A stretch of DNA of 64,000 bases, from positions 3,286,001-3,350,000 of the forward strand of contig NZ_CP067041.1 of assembly GCF_016599855.1 (NCBI RefSeq), given 5' to 3'. Made by a program: the position numbers and the translations under genes. The notes under the pieces are model-generated. The model saw nothing but the letters and a program-made list of their open reading frames with translations. It made no database searches and was not told the DNA's origin. The first letter of the stretch is position 1. Each line of letters opens with the position of its first letter. The DNA is from Bradyrhizobium diazoefficiens (GTDB lineage Bacteria > Pseudomonadota > Alphaproteobacteria > Rhizobiales > Xanthobacteraceae). Shown here in pieces: positions 52,692-63,107 of the stretch.

Positions 52692-54521
52692 TCAGTGATT
52701 ATCCCGCGCCACACCAAAGGTGCCGGCGACATTCTGGTATCTTGTGGCAATCTCCACGCAGGCGCCGGTGGCGTGCTGGCCGACGGTGTTGCGATACAGC
52801 TCCTGCCACGGCGTCTGGTTCGGCGGATGCTTGAAGCCGCCATTGGCCTTGAGCTCGGCTTGGCGCTTCTTCAGCTCCTCATCGGAGATCAGGATGTTGG
52901 CACTGCCCTTGCTGAGGTCGATGCGGACCTTGTCGCCTGTCCTGAGGATCGCGAGGCCGCCATTGGCGGCGGCTTCCGGCGAGGCGTTGAGGATCGACGG
53001 CGAGCCCGAGGTGCCGGACTGGCGGCCGTCGCCGATGCAGGGCAGGGAGTGGATGCCGCGTTTGATTAGGGCCGCCGGCGGCTGCATGTTCACGACCTCG
53101 GCGCCGCCGGGATAGCCGATCGGCCCGGTGCCGCGGATGAACAGCACGCAGTGCTCGTCGATGTCGAGCGAGGCATCGTCGATCCGCGCGTGATAATCCT
53201 CCGGCCCCTCGAACACGATGGCGCGGCCTTCGAATGCGCTAGGGTCCTTCGGATTGCTGAGATAGCGGTCGCGAAACTCCTTGGAGATCACGCTGGTCTT
53301 CATGATCGCGGAATCGAACAGATTGCCGCGCAGCACCAGGAAGCCGGCGTCCTTCACCAGCGGCCTGTCGTAGGCCCGGATGACGTCATTGTCGGGGACC
53401 GGCGCGTCCTTGCAGTTCTCGCCGATGCCGCGGCCATTGACGGTGACCGCGTCCTCATGGATGCGCTTGTGCTTCATCAGTTCACGCACCACCGCCGGCA
53501 CGCCGCCGGCACGATGGAATTCCTCGCCGAGATAGAAGCCGGCCGGCTGCATGTTGACGAGCAGCGGCACGTCATGGCCGAATTTCTGCCAATCGTCGAT
53601 CGACAGCTCCACGCCGATATGGCGGGCGAGCGCGTTGATATGGATCGGCGCATTGGTCGAGCCGCCGATCGCCGAATTGATGACGATGCAGTTCTCGAAT
53701 GCCTTGCGCGTCAGGATGTCCGAGGGCTTGAGATCTTCCCAGACCATCTCGACGATGCGCTTGCCGGTCTCATAGGAGATCTGGCCGCGCTCGCGATAGG
53801 GGGCGGGAATGGCCGCGCAGCCCGGCAGCGAGAAGCCGAGCGCTTCGGCAAGGCCGTTCATGGTCGAGGCGGTGCCCATGGTGTTGCAATGGCCAACCGA
53901 GGGCGCCGAGGAGGCCACGATCTCCATGAACTCTTCGTAATCGATCTCGCCGGCGGCGAGCCGCTCGCGCGACTTCCAGACGATGGTGCCGGAGCCGGTG
54001 CGCTCGCCAGCATGCCAGCCGTTGAGCATCGGGCCGCCCGACAGCACGATCGCGGGCAGGTTCACGGTCGCCGCCGCCATCATGCAGGCGGGCGTGGTCT
54101 TGTCGCAGCCGGTGGTCAGCACCACGCCGTCGAGCGGATAGCCGTAGAGGATTTCGACCAGGCCGAGATAGGCGAGGTTGCGGTCAAGGGCAGCGGTCGG
54201 GCGCTTGCCGGTCTCCTGGATCGGATGGGTCGGGAATTCCATTGCAATGCCGCCGGCCTCGCGGATGCCTTCGCGGACCCGGTGAGCAAGCTCGATGTGA
54301 TGGCGGTTGCAGGGGGAGAGGTCGTTGCCGGTCTGGGCGATGCCGATGATCGGCTTGCCGGACTGCAGCTCGGCGCGGGTGAGGCCGTAGTTCAGATAGC
54401 GCTCCATATAGAGCGCGGTCATGCCCGGATTATGCGGGTTGTTGAACCATTCCTGCGAGCGAAGGTGACGGCGGGTGCCGTTGCCGGCGGGCGCATGCCC
54501 ATTGGTTGGCTTTTTTGTCAT
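52692..54521 (-). CDS. IlvD/Edd family sugar-acid dehydratase
   Basis: A 609-residue iron-sulfur dehydratase. Cluster cysteines in [15 protein letters not shown] and [14 protein letters not shown], and substrate/Mg region [18 protein letters not shown] terminus [19 protein letters not shown]. These residues fit the sugar-acid branch (arabinonate, xylonate, galactonate, gluconate dehydratases) rather than branched-chain amino acid IlvD. Product is a 2-keto-3-deoxy acid, fitting the kinase and aldolase in this regulon. AAGGAG precedes ATG 54521. Confidence 0.9.
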   Translation of the reverse strand: MTKKPTNGHAPAGNGTRRHLRSQEWFNNPHNPGMTALYMERYLNYGLTRAELQSGKPIIGIAQTGNDLSPCNRHHIELAHRVREGIREAGGIAMEFPTHPIQETGKRPTAALDRNLAYLGLVEILYGYPLDGVVLTTGCDKTTPACMMAAATVNLPAIVLSGGPMLNGWHAGERTGSGTIVWKSRERLAAGEIDYEEFMEIVASSAPSVGHCNTMGTASTMNGLAEALGFSLPGCAAIPAPYRERGQISYETGKRIVEMVWEDLKPSDILTRKAFENCIVINSAIGGSTNAPIHINALARHIGVELSIDDWQKFGHDVPLLVNMQPAGFYLGEEFHRAGGVPAVVRELMKHKRIHEDAVTVNGRGIGENCKDAPVPDNDVIRAYDRPLVKDAGFLVLRGNLFDSAIMKTSVISKEFRDRYLSNPKDPSAFEGRAIVFEGPEDYHARIDDASLDIDEHCVLFIRGTGPIGYPGGAEVVNMQPPAALIKRGIHSLPCIGDGRQSGTSGSPSILNASPEAAANGGLAILRTGDKVRIDLSKGSANILISDEELKKRQAELKANGGFKHPPNQTPWQELYRNTVGQHATGACVEIATRYQNVAGTFGVARDNH

Positions 54522-54647
54522 TGGTTTCTCCTTCAATGCAAACGCACGGGCCGACGTTCGGGCGTCGATCGGTGCGATGCCCGGCAGCGCGAGCATGTAA
54601 CAACGGCCCGCCTGCTGGCGAACGTTTCCTCACGATGGCGATACTAC

Positions 54648-55745
54648 TCATGGCTCGTTGGTAACGCTATCATTTTGTACGGCCGGCGACCATTCCGGCG
54701 AACGCGGGCCGGCTGCAGCCCGCTGCGTTTGCGAACTCTGCCGCTCGATCACCGTGAAGCCGAGATCGAGCACGGGCGCTTCGGGACGCTTCCCTTCGAT
54801 CGCCTCGATCAGCATCGCGGCAGCGGTGCGGCCCATCTCGTAACGATTGGTCCGCACGCTGGTCAGCGTCGGCACCGAGGAGGCCATGAATTCGAGATCG
54901 TTGAAGCCGACGATCGCGATCTGCTCGGGGACCGCGATCTCCCGGCGCCGACATTCGAAGAGAACGCCGAGCGCGAGGTCGTCATTGGCGCAGAACACCG
55001 AGTCGATATCGCTCTCGCGCGCGAGCAGATCGGCAAACAGCGCGCCGCCGAGCGTCACCGAGGTCGGCGTTGCCGTGGTCACGATCAGTCTTTGCTCGAA
55101 CAGACCGGCGTCCTTCATGGCTGCGACATAGCCATCGAGCCGGCGCTGCACGCGCGGGTCCATGCGGGCGCCGACGAAGCCGATCCTGCGGTGGCCCTGT
55201 GCGAACAAATGGGCAATTGCCGCGCGCGCTGCGTCATAATGGGAAAAGCCGATCATCATGTCGACCGGGTTGGGCCCGATCTCCATGATCTGGACGATCG
55301 GGCAGTCGGCCGCCTCCATCATCGCGCGCGATTCCGCGGTCTGGTCGATGCCTGTGACGATCAGTCCGGCCGGCTTCTGTGCCAGGAACAGGCGCAGCAG
55401 CTTCTCCTCCTGGAGAATGCTGTAGCGGGTGTTGGACAACTGGATCGAGTAGCGGCTGCGCTCGGAGGCGTCGTAGATGCCGCGCAGCACGTCGGAAAAC
55501 ACGTTGTTGGTCAGTGACGGAATCAAGACACCGATCACCTCGGTGCGCTGCGAGGCTAGCGCGCGTGCCGCAAGGTTGGGCACGTAACCGAGCTCCAGGG
55601 CCGCGCTTTCGACCCGGGTCCGCTTGGCGACCGACAGCGCCTCGGGATTGCGGAAGAAGCGGGACGCCGTAATCGGGCTCACGCCGGCAAGCTCGGCGAC
55701 TTCCGCCAACCGAATCTTGCCGGACTTGGTGCGCTTTCGACCCAT
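54648..55745 (-). CDS. LacI family transcriptional regulator
   Basis: A 365-residue repressor. HTH at residues 12-35 (RLAEVAELAGVSPITASRFF) and hinge VPNLAARALASQRT; the periplasmic-binding-like core begins IGVLIPSLTNNVFSDVLRG. Divergent from the ABC transporter and upstream of the dehydratase. Two matching operator-like sites, one inside its own 3' end and one upstream, suggest it controls both arms and itself. The effector would be the sugar or a pathway intermediate. Confidence 0.94.
   Translation of the reverse strand: MGRKRTKSGKIRLAEVAELAGVSPITASRFFRNPEALSVAKRTRVESAALELGYVPNLAARALASQRTEVIGVLIPSLTNNVFSDVLRGIYDASERSRYSIQLSNTRYSILQEEKLLRLFLAQKPAGLIVTGIDQTAESRAMMEAADCPIVQIMEIGPNPVDMMIGFSHYDAARAAIAHLFAQGHRRIGFVGARMDPRVQRRLDGYVAAMKDAGLFEQRLIVTTATPTSVTLGGALFADLLARESDIDSVFCANDDLALGVLFECRRREIAVPEQIAIVGFNDLEFMASSVPTLTSVRTNRYEMGRTAAAMLIEAIEGKRPEAPVLDLGFTVIERQSSQTQRAAAGPRSPEWSPAVQNDSVTNEP
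54659..54672. promoter_or_regulatory. LacI-type operator, site A (within lacI 3' end)
   Basis: TGGTAACGCTATCA, a 14-base dyad centred on CG. It matches the reverse complement of site B (TGGTAGCGCTGTCA) at 12 of 14 positions and lies 138 bases before the dehydratase start, near the end of the regulator gene. Confidence 0.72.
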
Positions 55746-55787
55746 TTGTTGCTCTTAACACAGTCGGTCCCGCAAACAAAGGAACGT

Positions 55788-55801
55788 TGACAGCGCTACC
55801 A
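55788..55801. promoter_or_regulatory. LacI-type operator, site B (upstream of regulator and transporter)
   Basis: TGACAGCGCTACCA, dyad around GCGC, overlapping a TTGACA (-35-like, 55787-55792). Lies 43 bases before the regulator start on one side and 149 bases before the ABC ATPase gene on the other. Confidence 0.75.
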
Positions 55802-55949
55802 GCAGCGACTAACCAAAGACCAAATTGCCAAAGCCGCATAAACTGCCGACAATGTCGCCCGTTAAGAGGGGCTTCGGGTCGGCGAAGTTCAGAAAACAAG
55901 ACGGTGGCGGCGCCACGGTTGCGCCGTCTAAGTCGGAGGAGCGAGCTAG

Positions 55950-57017
<1,068 letters not shown>

Positions 57018-57057
57018 GACGGACTTAAATCAAAAAAATCACCATTGGGAGGACAAC

Positions 57058-58392
57058 ATGCAAGACTTTACCCGCCGGGTATTGCTTCAAGGCGGAACGG
57101 CGCTGGCCGCCACCGGCGCACTGACCGGGCCTGCACTGTTGGAATTTGCTAAAGCCTGGGCGCAGGAAGCACCGTTCAAGGCAGAGCCCGGCGCGAAGCT
57201 CACCTTGATGCGCTGGAAGCGCTTCGTTCCTTCAGAGGATGAAGCGTTCATGCAGATCGTGGCGGCCTTCAAGGCGGCCACGGGCACGGAAATGAACGTG
57301 TTCAGCGAATCCTTCGAGGACGTGCAGCCGAAAGCGTCCGTTGCCGCGAATACCGGCTCGGGGCTGGATTTGGTCTGGGGTCTGCACGCGCTGCCGCAGC
57401 TGTTCCCGACCAAGGTCGTGAAGATGAATGATGTTGCCGACTATCTCGGCAAGAAGTACGGCGGCTGGGCGGACGCTCCGGAGAAAACCGTTAAGCACGG
57501 CAACGATTGGCTCGGCATCCCGATCGCCACCGACGGCGGCTATATGACCTACCGGAAATCCGCGGTGGAGAAGGCGGGTTTCAAGGAGTTCCCGAAGGAC
57601 TTCCCGGGCTTTCTCGAAATGTGCAAGGCGCTGAAGAAGAACAACACGCCTGCCGGCTTTGCGCTCGGCCACGCTACCGGCGACGCGAACGCGTGGCTGC
57701 ACTGGATCTTGTGGGGCCACGGGGCCTACACCGTCGACCAGCACGACAAGGTGAGCATCAATTCGCCCGAGACGTTCAAGGCGCTCGATTACTGCAAGAC
57801 GCTCTCGGAAACCTTCATTCCCGGTGTGGCGTCCTGGAACGACTCCTCCAACAACAAGGCCTTCCTCGCCGGCGAGCTCTATTGCACGTCCAACGGCATC
57901 TCGATCTATATCGCAGAGAAGGATGCCGCGGCGAAAGATCCGAAGATGAAGGAGCTCGCCGACGACACCTATCACGCGCTGTGGCCGGTCGGTCCCGTAG
58001 GCAAGCCGACCGAGCAGCAGCTCATCATGCCGATGCTGGCATTCAATTTCACAAAATATCCCAATGCGGCCAAAGCCTTCATCGCCTTCCTGATGGAGAA
58101 GGAGCAGTATGGCAAATGGCTGGAGGCCTCACGCGGTTATCTGACCCAGACGCTCAGTGCCTATGATGACGCACCGATCTGGAAGGAGGATCCAAAGAAC
58201 TGGGTGTTCTCGCAGGCTTCCAAGCGCTCGCTTCCTATTTCCGGCATCGGCACGCCCGGCGAGAAGGCGGAAGAGGCAATCGCGAACTTCATCGTCGTCG
58301 ACATGTTCGCCAACTATTGCACCGGCGCGAAGGACGCCAAGGGCGCGGTCGCCGAGGCCGAGCGGCAATTGAAGCGGATTTATCGCACCTGA
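57058..58392 (+). CDS. Sugar ABC transporter substrate-binding protein
   Basis: A 444-residue periplasmic receptor of the MalE/UgpB type. N terminus MQDFTRRVLLQGGTALAATG contains a twin-arginine-like RR followed by a hydrophobic stretch, then AWAQ|EAPFK cleavage, so Tat export is likely. Large family 1 receptor motifs: KAATGTEMNVF, YMTYRKSAVEKAG, AFNFTKYPNAAKAFIAFLM. Gene is abundant-receptor type with GGGAGG before the ATG. Ligand is inferred to be a sugar or sugar acid. Confidence 0.93.
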   Translation: MQDFTRRVLLQGGTALAATGALTGPALLEFAKAWAQEAPFKAEPGAKLTLMRWKRFVPSEDEAFMQIVAAFKAATGTEMNVFSESFEDVQPKASVAANTGSGLDLVWGLHALPQLFPTKVVKMNDVADYLGKKYGGWADAPEKTVKHGNDWLGIPIATDGGYMTYRKSAVEKAGFKEFPKDFPGFLEMCKALKKNNTPAGFALGHATGDANAWLHWILWGHGAYTVDQHDKVSINSPETFKALDYCKTLSETFIPGVASWNDSSNNKAFLAGELYCTSNGISIYIAEKDAAAKDPKMKELADDTYHALWPVGPVGKPTEQQLIMPMLAFNFTKYPNAAKAFIAFLMEKEQYGKWLEASRGYLTQTLSAYDDAPIWKEDPKNWVFSQASKRSLPISGIGTPGEKAEEAIANFIVVDMFANYCTGAKDAKGAVAEAERQLKRIYRT

Positions 58393-58456
58393 TCTCGTGG
58401 CGCGGGCGATGGCCGCCACCGCCCGCGCCTCAAACTCCTGCTCGGGATGAACGCCT

Positions 58457-59416
58457 ATGGCTGATCTTGTACTCGCACCCCGGCGTGCCAGGCGTGAAAT
58501 CCGCGAAGCCACGACGTGGGATCAGCTCAAGCACAACAGGAACTGGCTCGGCTTCTGGTTCATGTTGCCGGCCATGGGATTTTTGATCCTGTTCCTGGCC
58601 TATCCCCTGGGCCTTGGCGTCTGGCTATCCTTCACCGATACCAAGATCGGGCAACCCGGCGAGTTCATCGACATCGGAAATTACCAGTGGCTGTGGGACG
58701 ATGACGTCTTCTGGCTCTCGGTGTTCAACACGATGCTCTACACTGTGGTCGCCAGCGCGATCAAATTTGCGGTCGGGCTCTATCTCGCCCTGCTGTTGAA
58801 CGAGAACCTGCCGTTCAAGGCCATGCTGCGCGCGCTGGTCCTGATACCCTTCATCGTGCCGACCGTGCTGTCGGCGATCGCGTTCTGGTGGATCTTCGAT
58901 GCACAGTTCTCGATCATCTCATGGTCGCTGAAGCATCTCGGCCTGATCACTCATAACATCAATTTCCTCGGCGATACGACCTGGGCGCGCATCTGCGTGA
59001 TCTTCGCCAACATCTGGCGCGGCGTTCCCTTTGTGGCGATCACGCTCCTCGCGGGCCTGCAGACCGTACAGCCGTCACTGTATGAGGCGGCCACGCTTGA
59101 TGGCGCCTCCAGTTGGCAGCGCTTCCGCTACATCACCTACCCGCTGCTCACCCCGATCATTGCGGTCGTGATGACGTTCTCGGTGCTGTTCACCTTTACC
59201 GACTTCCAACTCATCTGGGCGATGACGCGCGGCGGCCCGGTCAATGCCACGCAACTGATGGCGACGCTATCGTATCAGCGGGCCATCATCGGCGGCCAAT
59301 TGGGCGAGGGCGCCGCCATCTCCACCGCCATGATCCCATTCCTCCTGGCAGCGATCATGATCTCCTGGTTCGGATTGCAGCGTCGTAAATGGCAACAGGG
59401 AGAGAACAATGACTGA
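58457..59416 (+). CDS. Sugar ABC permease (MalF type)
   Basis: A 319-residue inner-membrane permease, six helices: NWLGFWFMLPAMGFLILFLAYPLGLGVWL, then the coupling EAA loop SLYEAATLDGASSWQRFRYITYPLL. Overlaps the second permease by 8 bases. Partner of the next gene. Confidence 0.94.
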   Translation: MADLVLAPRRARREIREATTWDQLKHNRNWLGFWFMLPAMGFLILFLAYPLGLGVWLSFTDTKIGQPGEFIDIGNYQWLWDDDVFWLSVFNTMLYTVVASAIKFAVGLYLALLLNENLPFKAMLRALVLIPFIVPTVLSAIAFWWIFDAQFSIISWSLKHLGLITHNINFLGDTTWARICVIFANIWRGVPFVAITLLAGLQTVQPSLYEAATLDGASSWQRFRYITYPLLTPIIAVVMTFSVLFTFTDFQLIWAMTRGGPVNATQLMATLSYQRAIIGGQLGEGAAISTAMIPFLLAAIMISWFGLQRRKWQQGENND

Positions 59417-60332
59417 CCTCCCAGCCTCAAAGGTTGACCTCAAATCCGTCCTGTCGAGGCCAGCGCGGGTCGATAACAGCGAGGGCATGAGCTATCTGCA
59501 GTCGACGCCGCGCCGCCTGGTCACGGTCTATCTGCCGCTGTCGATCATTCTCATCATCCTGTTGTTTCCGTTCTATTGGATGGGACTGACAGCAGTGAAG
59601 CCGGACGAGCAACTGCTCGATATGGAGACCTACAGTCCGTTCTGGACCTGGAGTCCGACTTTCAAGCATTTCCACAAGCTGTTGTTCGAGAGCTACTATC
59701 CGCACTGGCTCTGGAACACGATGTATGTCGCCGTCGGCTCGACCTTGCTCTCGATCATTGCGAGCGTGCTCGCCGCCTACGCTATCGTTCGGCTGCGCTA
59801 CAAGGGTGCAAACCTCGTCGGCGGCCTGATCTTTCTTGCTTATCTCGTTCCGCCGTCGATCCTTTTCATCCCGCTCGCCACCGTCGTCTTCCAGTACGGC
59901 CTGTTCGACTCGCCGCTGGCGCTGATCTTGACCTATCCAACCATCCTGATCCCGTTCTCGACCTGGTTGTTGATGGGCTATTTCAAGACCATTCCTTTCG
60001 AGCTTGAGGAATGCGCGCTGATCGACGGTGCAAGCCGCTGGCAAATTCTGATCAGGATCGTGCTGCCGCTCTCCGTGCCGGGACTGATCTCGGCCTTCAT
60101 CTTCTGCTTCACGCTGTGCTGGAACGAGTTCATCTATGCGCTGACCTTCCTGCAATCGACCCAGAACAAAACCGTGCCGGTTGCGATCGTCAACGAGTTC
60201 GTCGATGGCGACGTCTACCATTGGGGTTCGCTGATGGCGGGCGCATTGGCGGGGTCGCTGCCGCTAGTCATCCTTTACGCCTTCTTCGTAGAACACTATG
60301 TGTCGGCGATGACTGGCGCCGTGAAGGAATGA
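59409..60332 (+). CDS. Sugar ABC permease (MalG type)
   Basis: A 307-residue inner-membrane permease, six helices: LVTVYLPLSIILIILLFPFYW, EAA loop ELEECALIDGASRWQILIRIVLPL. The initial residues TDLPASKVDLKSVLSRPARV are a polar extension before the first helix. Completes the importer. Confidence 0.94.
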   Translation: MTDLPASKVDLKSVLSRPARVDNSEGMSYLQSTPRRLVTVYLPLSIILIILLFPFYWMGLTAVKPDEQLLDMETYSPFWTWSPTFKHFHKLLFESYYPHWLWNTMYVAVGSTLLSIIASVLAAYAIVRLRYKGANLVGGLIFLAYLVPPSILFIPLATVVFQYGLFDSPLALILTYPTILIPFSTWLLMGYFKTIPFELEECALIDGASRWQILIRIVLPLSVPGLISAFIFCFTLCWNEFIYALTFLQSTQNKTVPVAIVNEFVDGDVYHWGSLMAGALAGSLPLVILYAFFVEHYVSAMTGAVKE

Positions 60333-60398
60333 TTGCGGGGCTGCCATAAAGGCGCGCCTGAGCTGGCGCGTTCTAACCAATAAGAAGGAGTCTTGCTC

Positions 60399-61385
60399 TT
60401 GCACATTCTGGTTCTGGGCGCTGCCGGCATGGTCGGTCGCAAGCTGTGTGAACGTCTGTTGCGCGACGGCCGGCTCGGCAAGAGCGACATCACGAAATTG
60501 ACCATGCATGACGTGGTCGAGCCCAGGAAACCGGAGAAGGCCGGGTTCCCAATCGAGACCGTCTCGGGCGATTTCGCCGTGCCAGGTGCGGCCGAGAAGC
60601 TGATCGCCGGCCGTCCCGACGTGATCTTCCATCTCGCGGCGATCGTCTCAGGCGAGGCCGAACTCGATTTCGACAAGGGCTACCGCATCAACCTGGACGG
60701 CACGCGGATGCTGCTCGACGCCATCCGCCTTGTCGGCGGCGGCTACAAGCCGCGCGTGGTGTTCACGTCCTCGATCGCGGTGTTCGGTGCGCCGTTCCCG
60801 GATGCGATCGGCGATGAGTTCTTCCATACCCCGCTGCTCAGCTACGGCACTCAAAAGGCGATCGGCGAACTGCTGCTCGCCGACTATTCGCGCCGCGGCT
60901 TCCTCGACGGCATCGGCATCCGCCTGCCGACCATCTGCATCCGGCCCGGCCTGCCCAACAAGGCGGCGTCCGGCTTCTTTTCCAACATCCTGCGCGAGCC
61001 GCTGGCCGGCAAGGAAGCGGTGCTGCCGGTCTCCGAGGACGTCCGCCACTGGCACGCCACGCCGCGCTCCGCCGTCGGCTTCCTGCTGCATGCCGGCACT
61101 ATGGACCTCGCCACGGTCGGTCCGCGCCGCAACTTGACCATGCCGGGCCTGTCGGCCACGGTCGGTGAGCAGATCGCCGCGCTGAAACGCGTCGCGGGCG
61201 AAAAGGTCGCCACGCGCATCAAGCGGGAGCCCGATCCCTTCATCGTCGGCATCGTCGGCGGTTGGCCGCGCAACTTCGATCCGAAGCGGGCGCGCGAGCT
61301 CGGCTTCACCACCGAAGAGAAGTCCTTCGACGACATCATTCGCATTCACATCGAAGAGGAGCTCGGCGGTAATTTCGTCGCCTGA
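60399..61385 (+). CDS. NAD-dependent epimerase-like dehydrogenase (DenD-like)
   Basis: A 328-residue extended-SDR protein resembling D-erythronate dehydrogenase DenD. ILVLGAAGMVGRKL (nucleotide loop), FHLAAIVSGEAE, SSIAVFGAPFPD, YGTQKAIGELLL (YxxxK) and ATPRSAVGFLLHAG. TTG at 60399 is the likely start because AAGGAG is 8 bases upstream; TTG 60393 has too short a gap. Sits between transporter and kinase genes, so the substrate is probably the same sugar acid. Confidence 0.82.
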   Translation: MHILVLGAAGMVGRKLCERLLRDGRLGKSDITKLTMHDVVEPRKPEKAGFPIETVSGDFAVPGAAEKLIAGRPDVIFHLAAIVSGEAELDFDKGYRINLDGTRMLLDAIRLVGGGYKPRVVFTSSIAVFGAPFPDAIGDEFFHTPLLSYGTQKAIGELLLADYSRRGFLDGIGIRLPTICIRPGLPNKAASGFFSNILREPLAGKEAVLPVSEDVRHWHATPRSAVGFLLHAGTMDLATVGPRRNLTMPGLSATVGEQIAALKRVAGEKVATRIKREPDPFIVGIVGGWPRNFDPKRARELGFTTEEKSFDDIIRIHIEEELGGNFVA

Positions 61386-61409
61386 CGTGTCGGATCAAAC
61401 AGCGTGGAT

Positions 61410-62384
61410 ATGACGATGGCGAGCGTTGCTTGCATCGGTGAATGCATGGTCGAGCTCCGGCAGGCTCAAGGCGGACAGTCTGCCGGGCAGGGCGGTGGGC
61501 TGTACTCGCGCGGCTTCGGCGGCGACACCCTCAACACGGCGGTGTATCTGGCGCGGCTCGAGGTCAAGGTCGACTACCTGACCGCGCTCGGCGACGATGC
61601 GTTAAGTGACGAGATGATCGCGGCCTGGAACGCGGAGGGCGTCGGCACGCGCCGCGTCGCGCGGCTGCCAGGCAAGCTGCCCGGCCTCTACATGATCCAG
61701 CTGGACGCCAAGGGCGAGCGCCAGTTCTTCCACTGGCGCGACAGTGCTGCAGCGCGCCAGCTGATGAGCCTGCCGGAGACGGAGGAGCTCCTCAATTCGC
61801 TGATGAGCTACGACATCGTCTATCTCTCCGCGATCACGCTCTCGATCTACGACGCCCCCGGGCGCGATCGCCTGTTCACGGCGATCAAGCGCGCCCGACT
61901 GCTCGGCACCCGCTTCGTGTTCGATACCAATTTCCGCGCGCGCGGCTGGCCGGACCGCGACGTCGCCCGGGAGGTATTTGCCGCGGCCTTCGCGGCCGCC
62001 GACATCGTGCTGACCTCGGCCGAGGATCTGCTCGCGCTTTATCCCGGCGAGAGCCCTGAGCAGTTGATGGCGCCCATTCCCACGCCCGAGCTGGTGTTCC
62101 GGCTTGCCGAGCCCGTCAGCCTGCTGCGTTTTCCCGGCGGGACCCGCGAGGTTCGCGCCGAACCGATGACGAAGCCTGTCGTTGACACCACGGCCGCCGG
62201 CGACAGCTTTGCCGCGGCCTATATCGCGGCCCGGCTCGGCGGTTCCGATCCGGTCGAGGCGGCCCGGGCCGGGCATCGGCTGGCTAGCCTCGTGATCTGC
62301 TATCCCGGCGCCATCATTCCGGGCTATGCCATGCCGCCGAAGAAGCGGCACCGGCCGGCGACCTCTCGCCAGGCGACCAAGTGA
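61410..62384 (+). CDS. PfkB-family sugar kinase (KdgK-like)
   Basis: A roughly 324-residue carbohydrate kinase. VACIGECMVELRQA and FGGDTLNTAVYLARL (ribokinase substrate motif), and the anion-hole/catalytic DTTAAGDSFAAAYIAARL near the C terminus. With the KDPG aldolase 14 bases downstream, it most likely phosphorylates 2-keto-3-deoxy-gluconate or -galactonate. Start uncertain: 61404 (GTG), 61410 or 61416 (ATG). Confidence 0.9.
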   Translation: MTMASVACIGECMVELRQAQGGQSAGQGGGLYSRGFGGDTLNTAVYLARLEVKVDYLTALGDDALSDEMIAAWNAEGVGTRRVARLPGKLPGLYMIQLDAKGERQFFHWRDSAAARQLMSLPETEELLNSLMSYDIVYLSAITLSIYDAPGRDRLFTAIKRARLLGTRFVFDTNFRARGWPDRDVAREVFAAAFAAADIVLTSAEDLLALYPGESPEQLMAPIPTPELVFRLAEPVSLLRFPGGTREVRAEPMTKPVVDTTAAGDSFAAAYIAARLGGSDPVEAARAGHRLASLVICYPGAIIPGYAMPPKKRHRPATSRQATK

Positions 62385-62397
62385 AGAAGCGATAACC

Positions 62398-63048
62398 ATG
62401 ACCACTGCCGCCCAACAGAACCACCTCGTCGCGCTGTTCAAGGCCGCGACCGTTATTCCTGTCCTCACCATCGAGCGTATCCAGGATGCCGTGCCGCTGG
62501 CACGCGCGCTGGTGGCCGGCGGCGTCCGTACGCTGGAGGTGACCATGCGCACTCCTGTCGCGATCGAGGCCGCGAGGGCGATGATGTCGGAGGTCCCCGA
62601 AGCGGTCGTCGGCATCGGCACCATCCTCAATCCGGCCGACTTCACCCGCGTCGAGAAGCTCGGTGTCGCGTTCGGCATCAGCCCGGGCCTGACCCCCGAT
62701 CTCCTCAAGGTCGCGGCCGATAGTTCCCTGCCGTTCGCACCGGGCATTGCCACGGCCTCCGAGCTGATGCTGGCGTTGTCCTACGGCTTCGACGTCGCAA
62801 AATTCTTCCCGGCTGAGCAGGCCGGCGGTATCAAGGGCCTGCGCGCGCTGGGCGGGCCGTTCCCGAATGTGCGATTCTGCCCCACCGGCGGCATCAGTGA
62901 GGCCAATGCGGCGAGCTGGCTCGCTGAGCCCAATGTCGTCGCGGTCGGCGGTTCCTGGCTGTGCCCGACGGCGGAGATCAAGGCGGGGAACTGGGCCGGC
63001 ATAACTGCCATCTGCCAGCGCACTCTCAAGGCCCTTAAACCTGCGTGA
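62398..63048 (+). CDS. eda: 2-keto-3-deoxy-6-phosphogluconate aldolase
   Basis: A 216-residue class I aldolase. Schiff-base Lys135 in DVAKFFPAEQAGG, VTMRTPVAIEA with catalytic Glu region at LEVTMRT, and FCPTGGIS phosphate loop. It yields pyruvate and glyceraldehyde-3-phosphate. The paired kinase upstream supports the pathway. Confidence 0.92.
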   Translation: MTTAAQQNHLVALFKAATVIPVLTIERIQDAVPLARALVAGGVRTLEVTMRTPVAIEAARAMMSEVPEAVVGIGTILNPADFTRVEKLGVAFGISPGLTPDLLKVAADSSLPFAPGIATASELMLALSYGFDVAKFFPAEQAGGIKGLRALGGPFPNVRFCPTGGISEANAASWLAEPNVVAVGGSWLCPTAEIKAGNWAGITAICQRTLKALKPA

Positions 63049-63107
63049 AGTCTTGCCATCCCTCGGCTAAGACTTAGGTCAGCAAGAGACTGCGAGGGAG
63101 AGAAAGC

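Noticed and set aside
53151..55517. 788-codon plus-strand open frame opposite dehydratase and LacI genes
   Set aside because: Antisense to two genes with catalytic and HTH motifs; the translation is Arg/Asp/His-rich without any recognisable fold.
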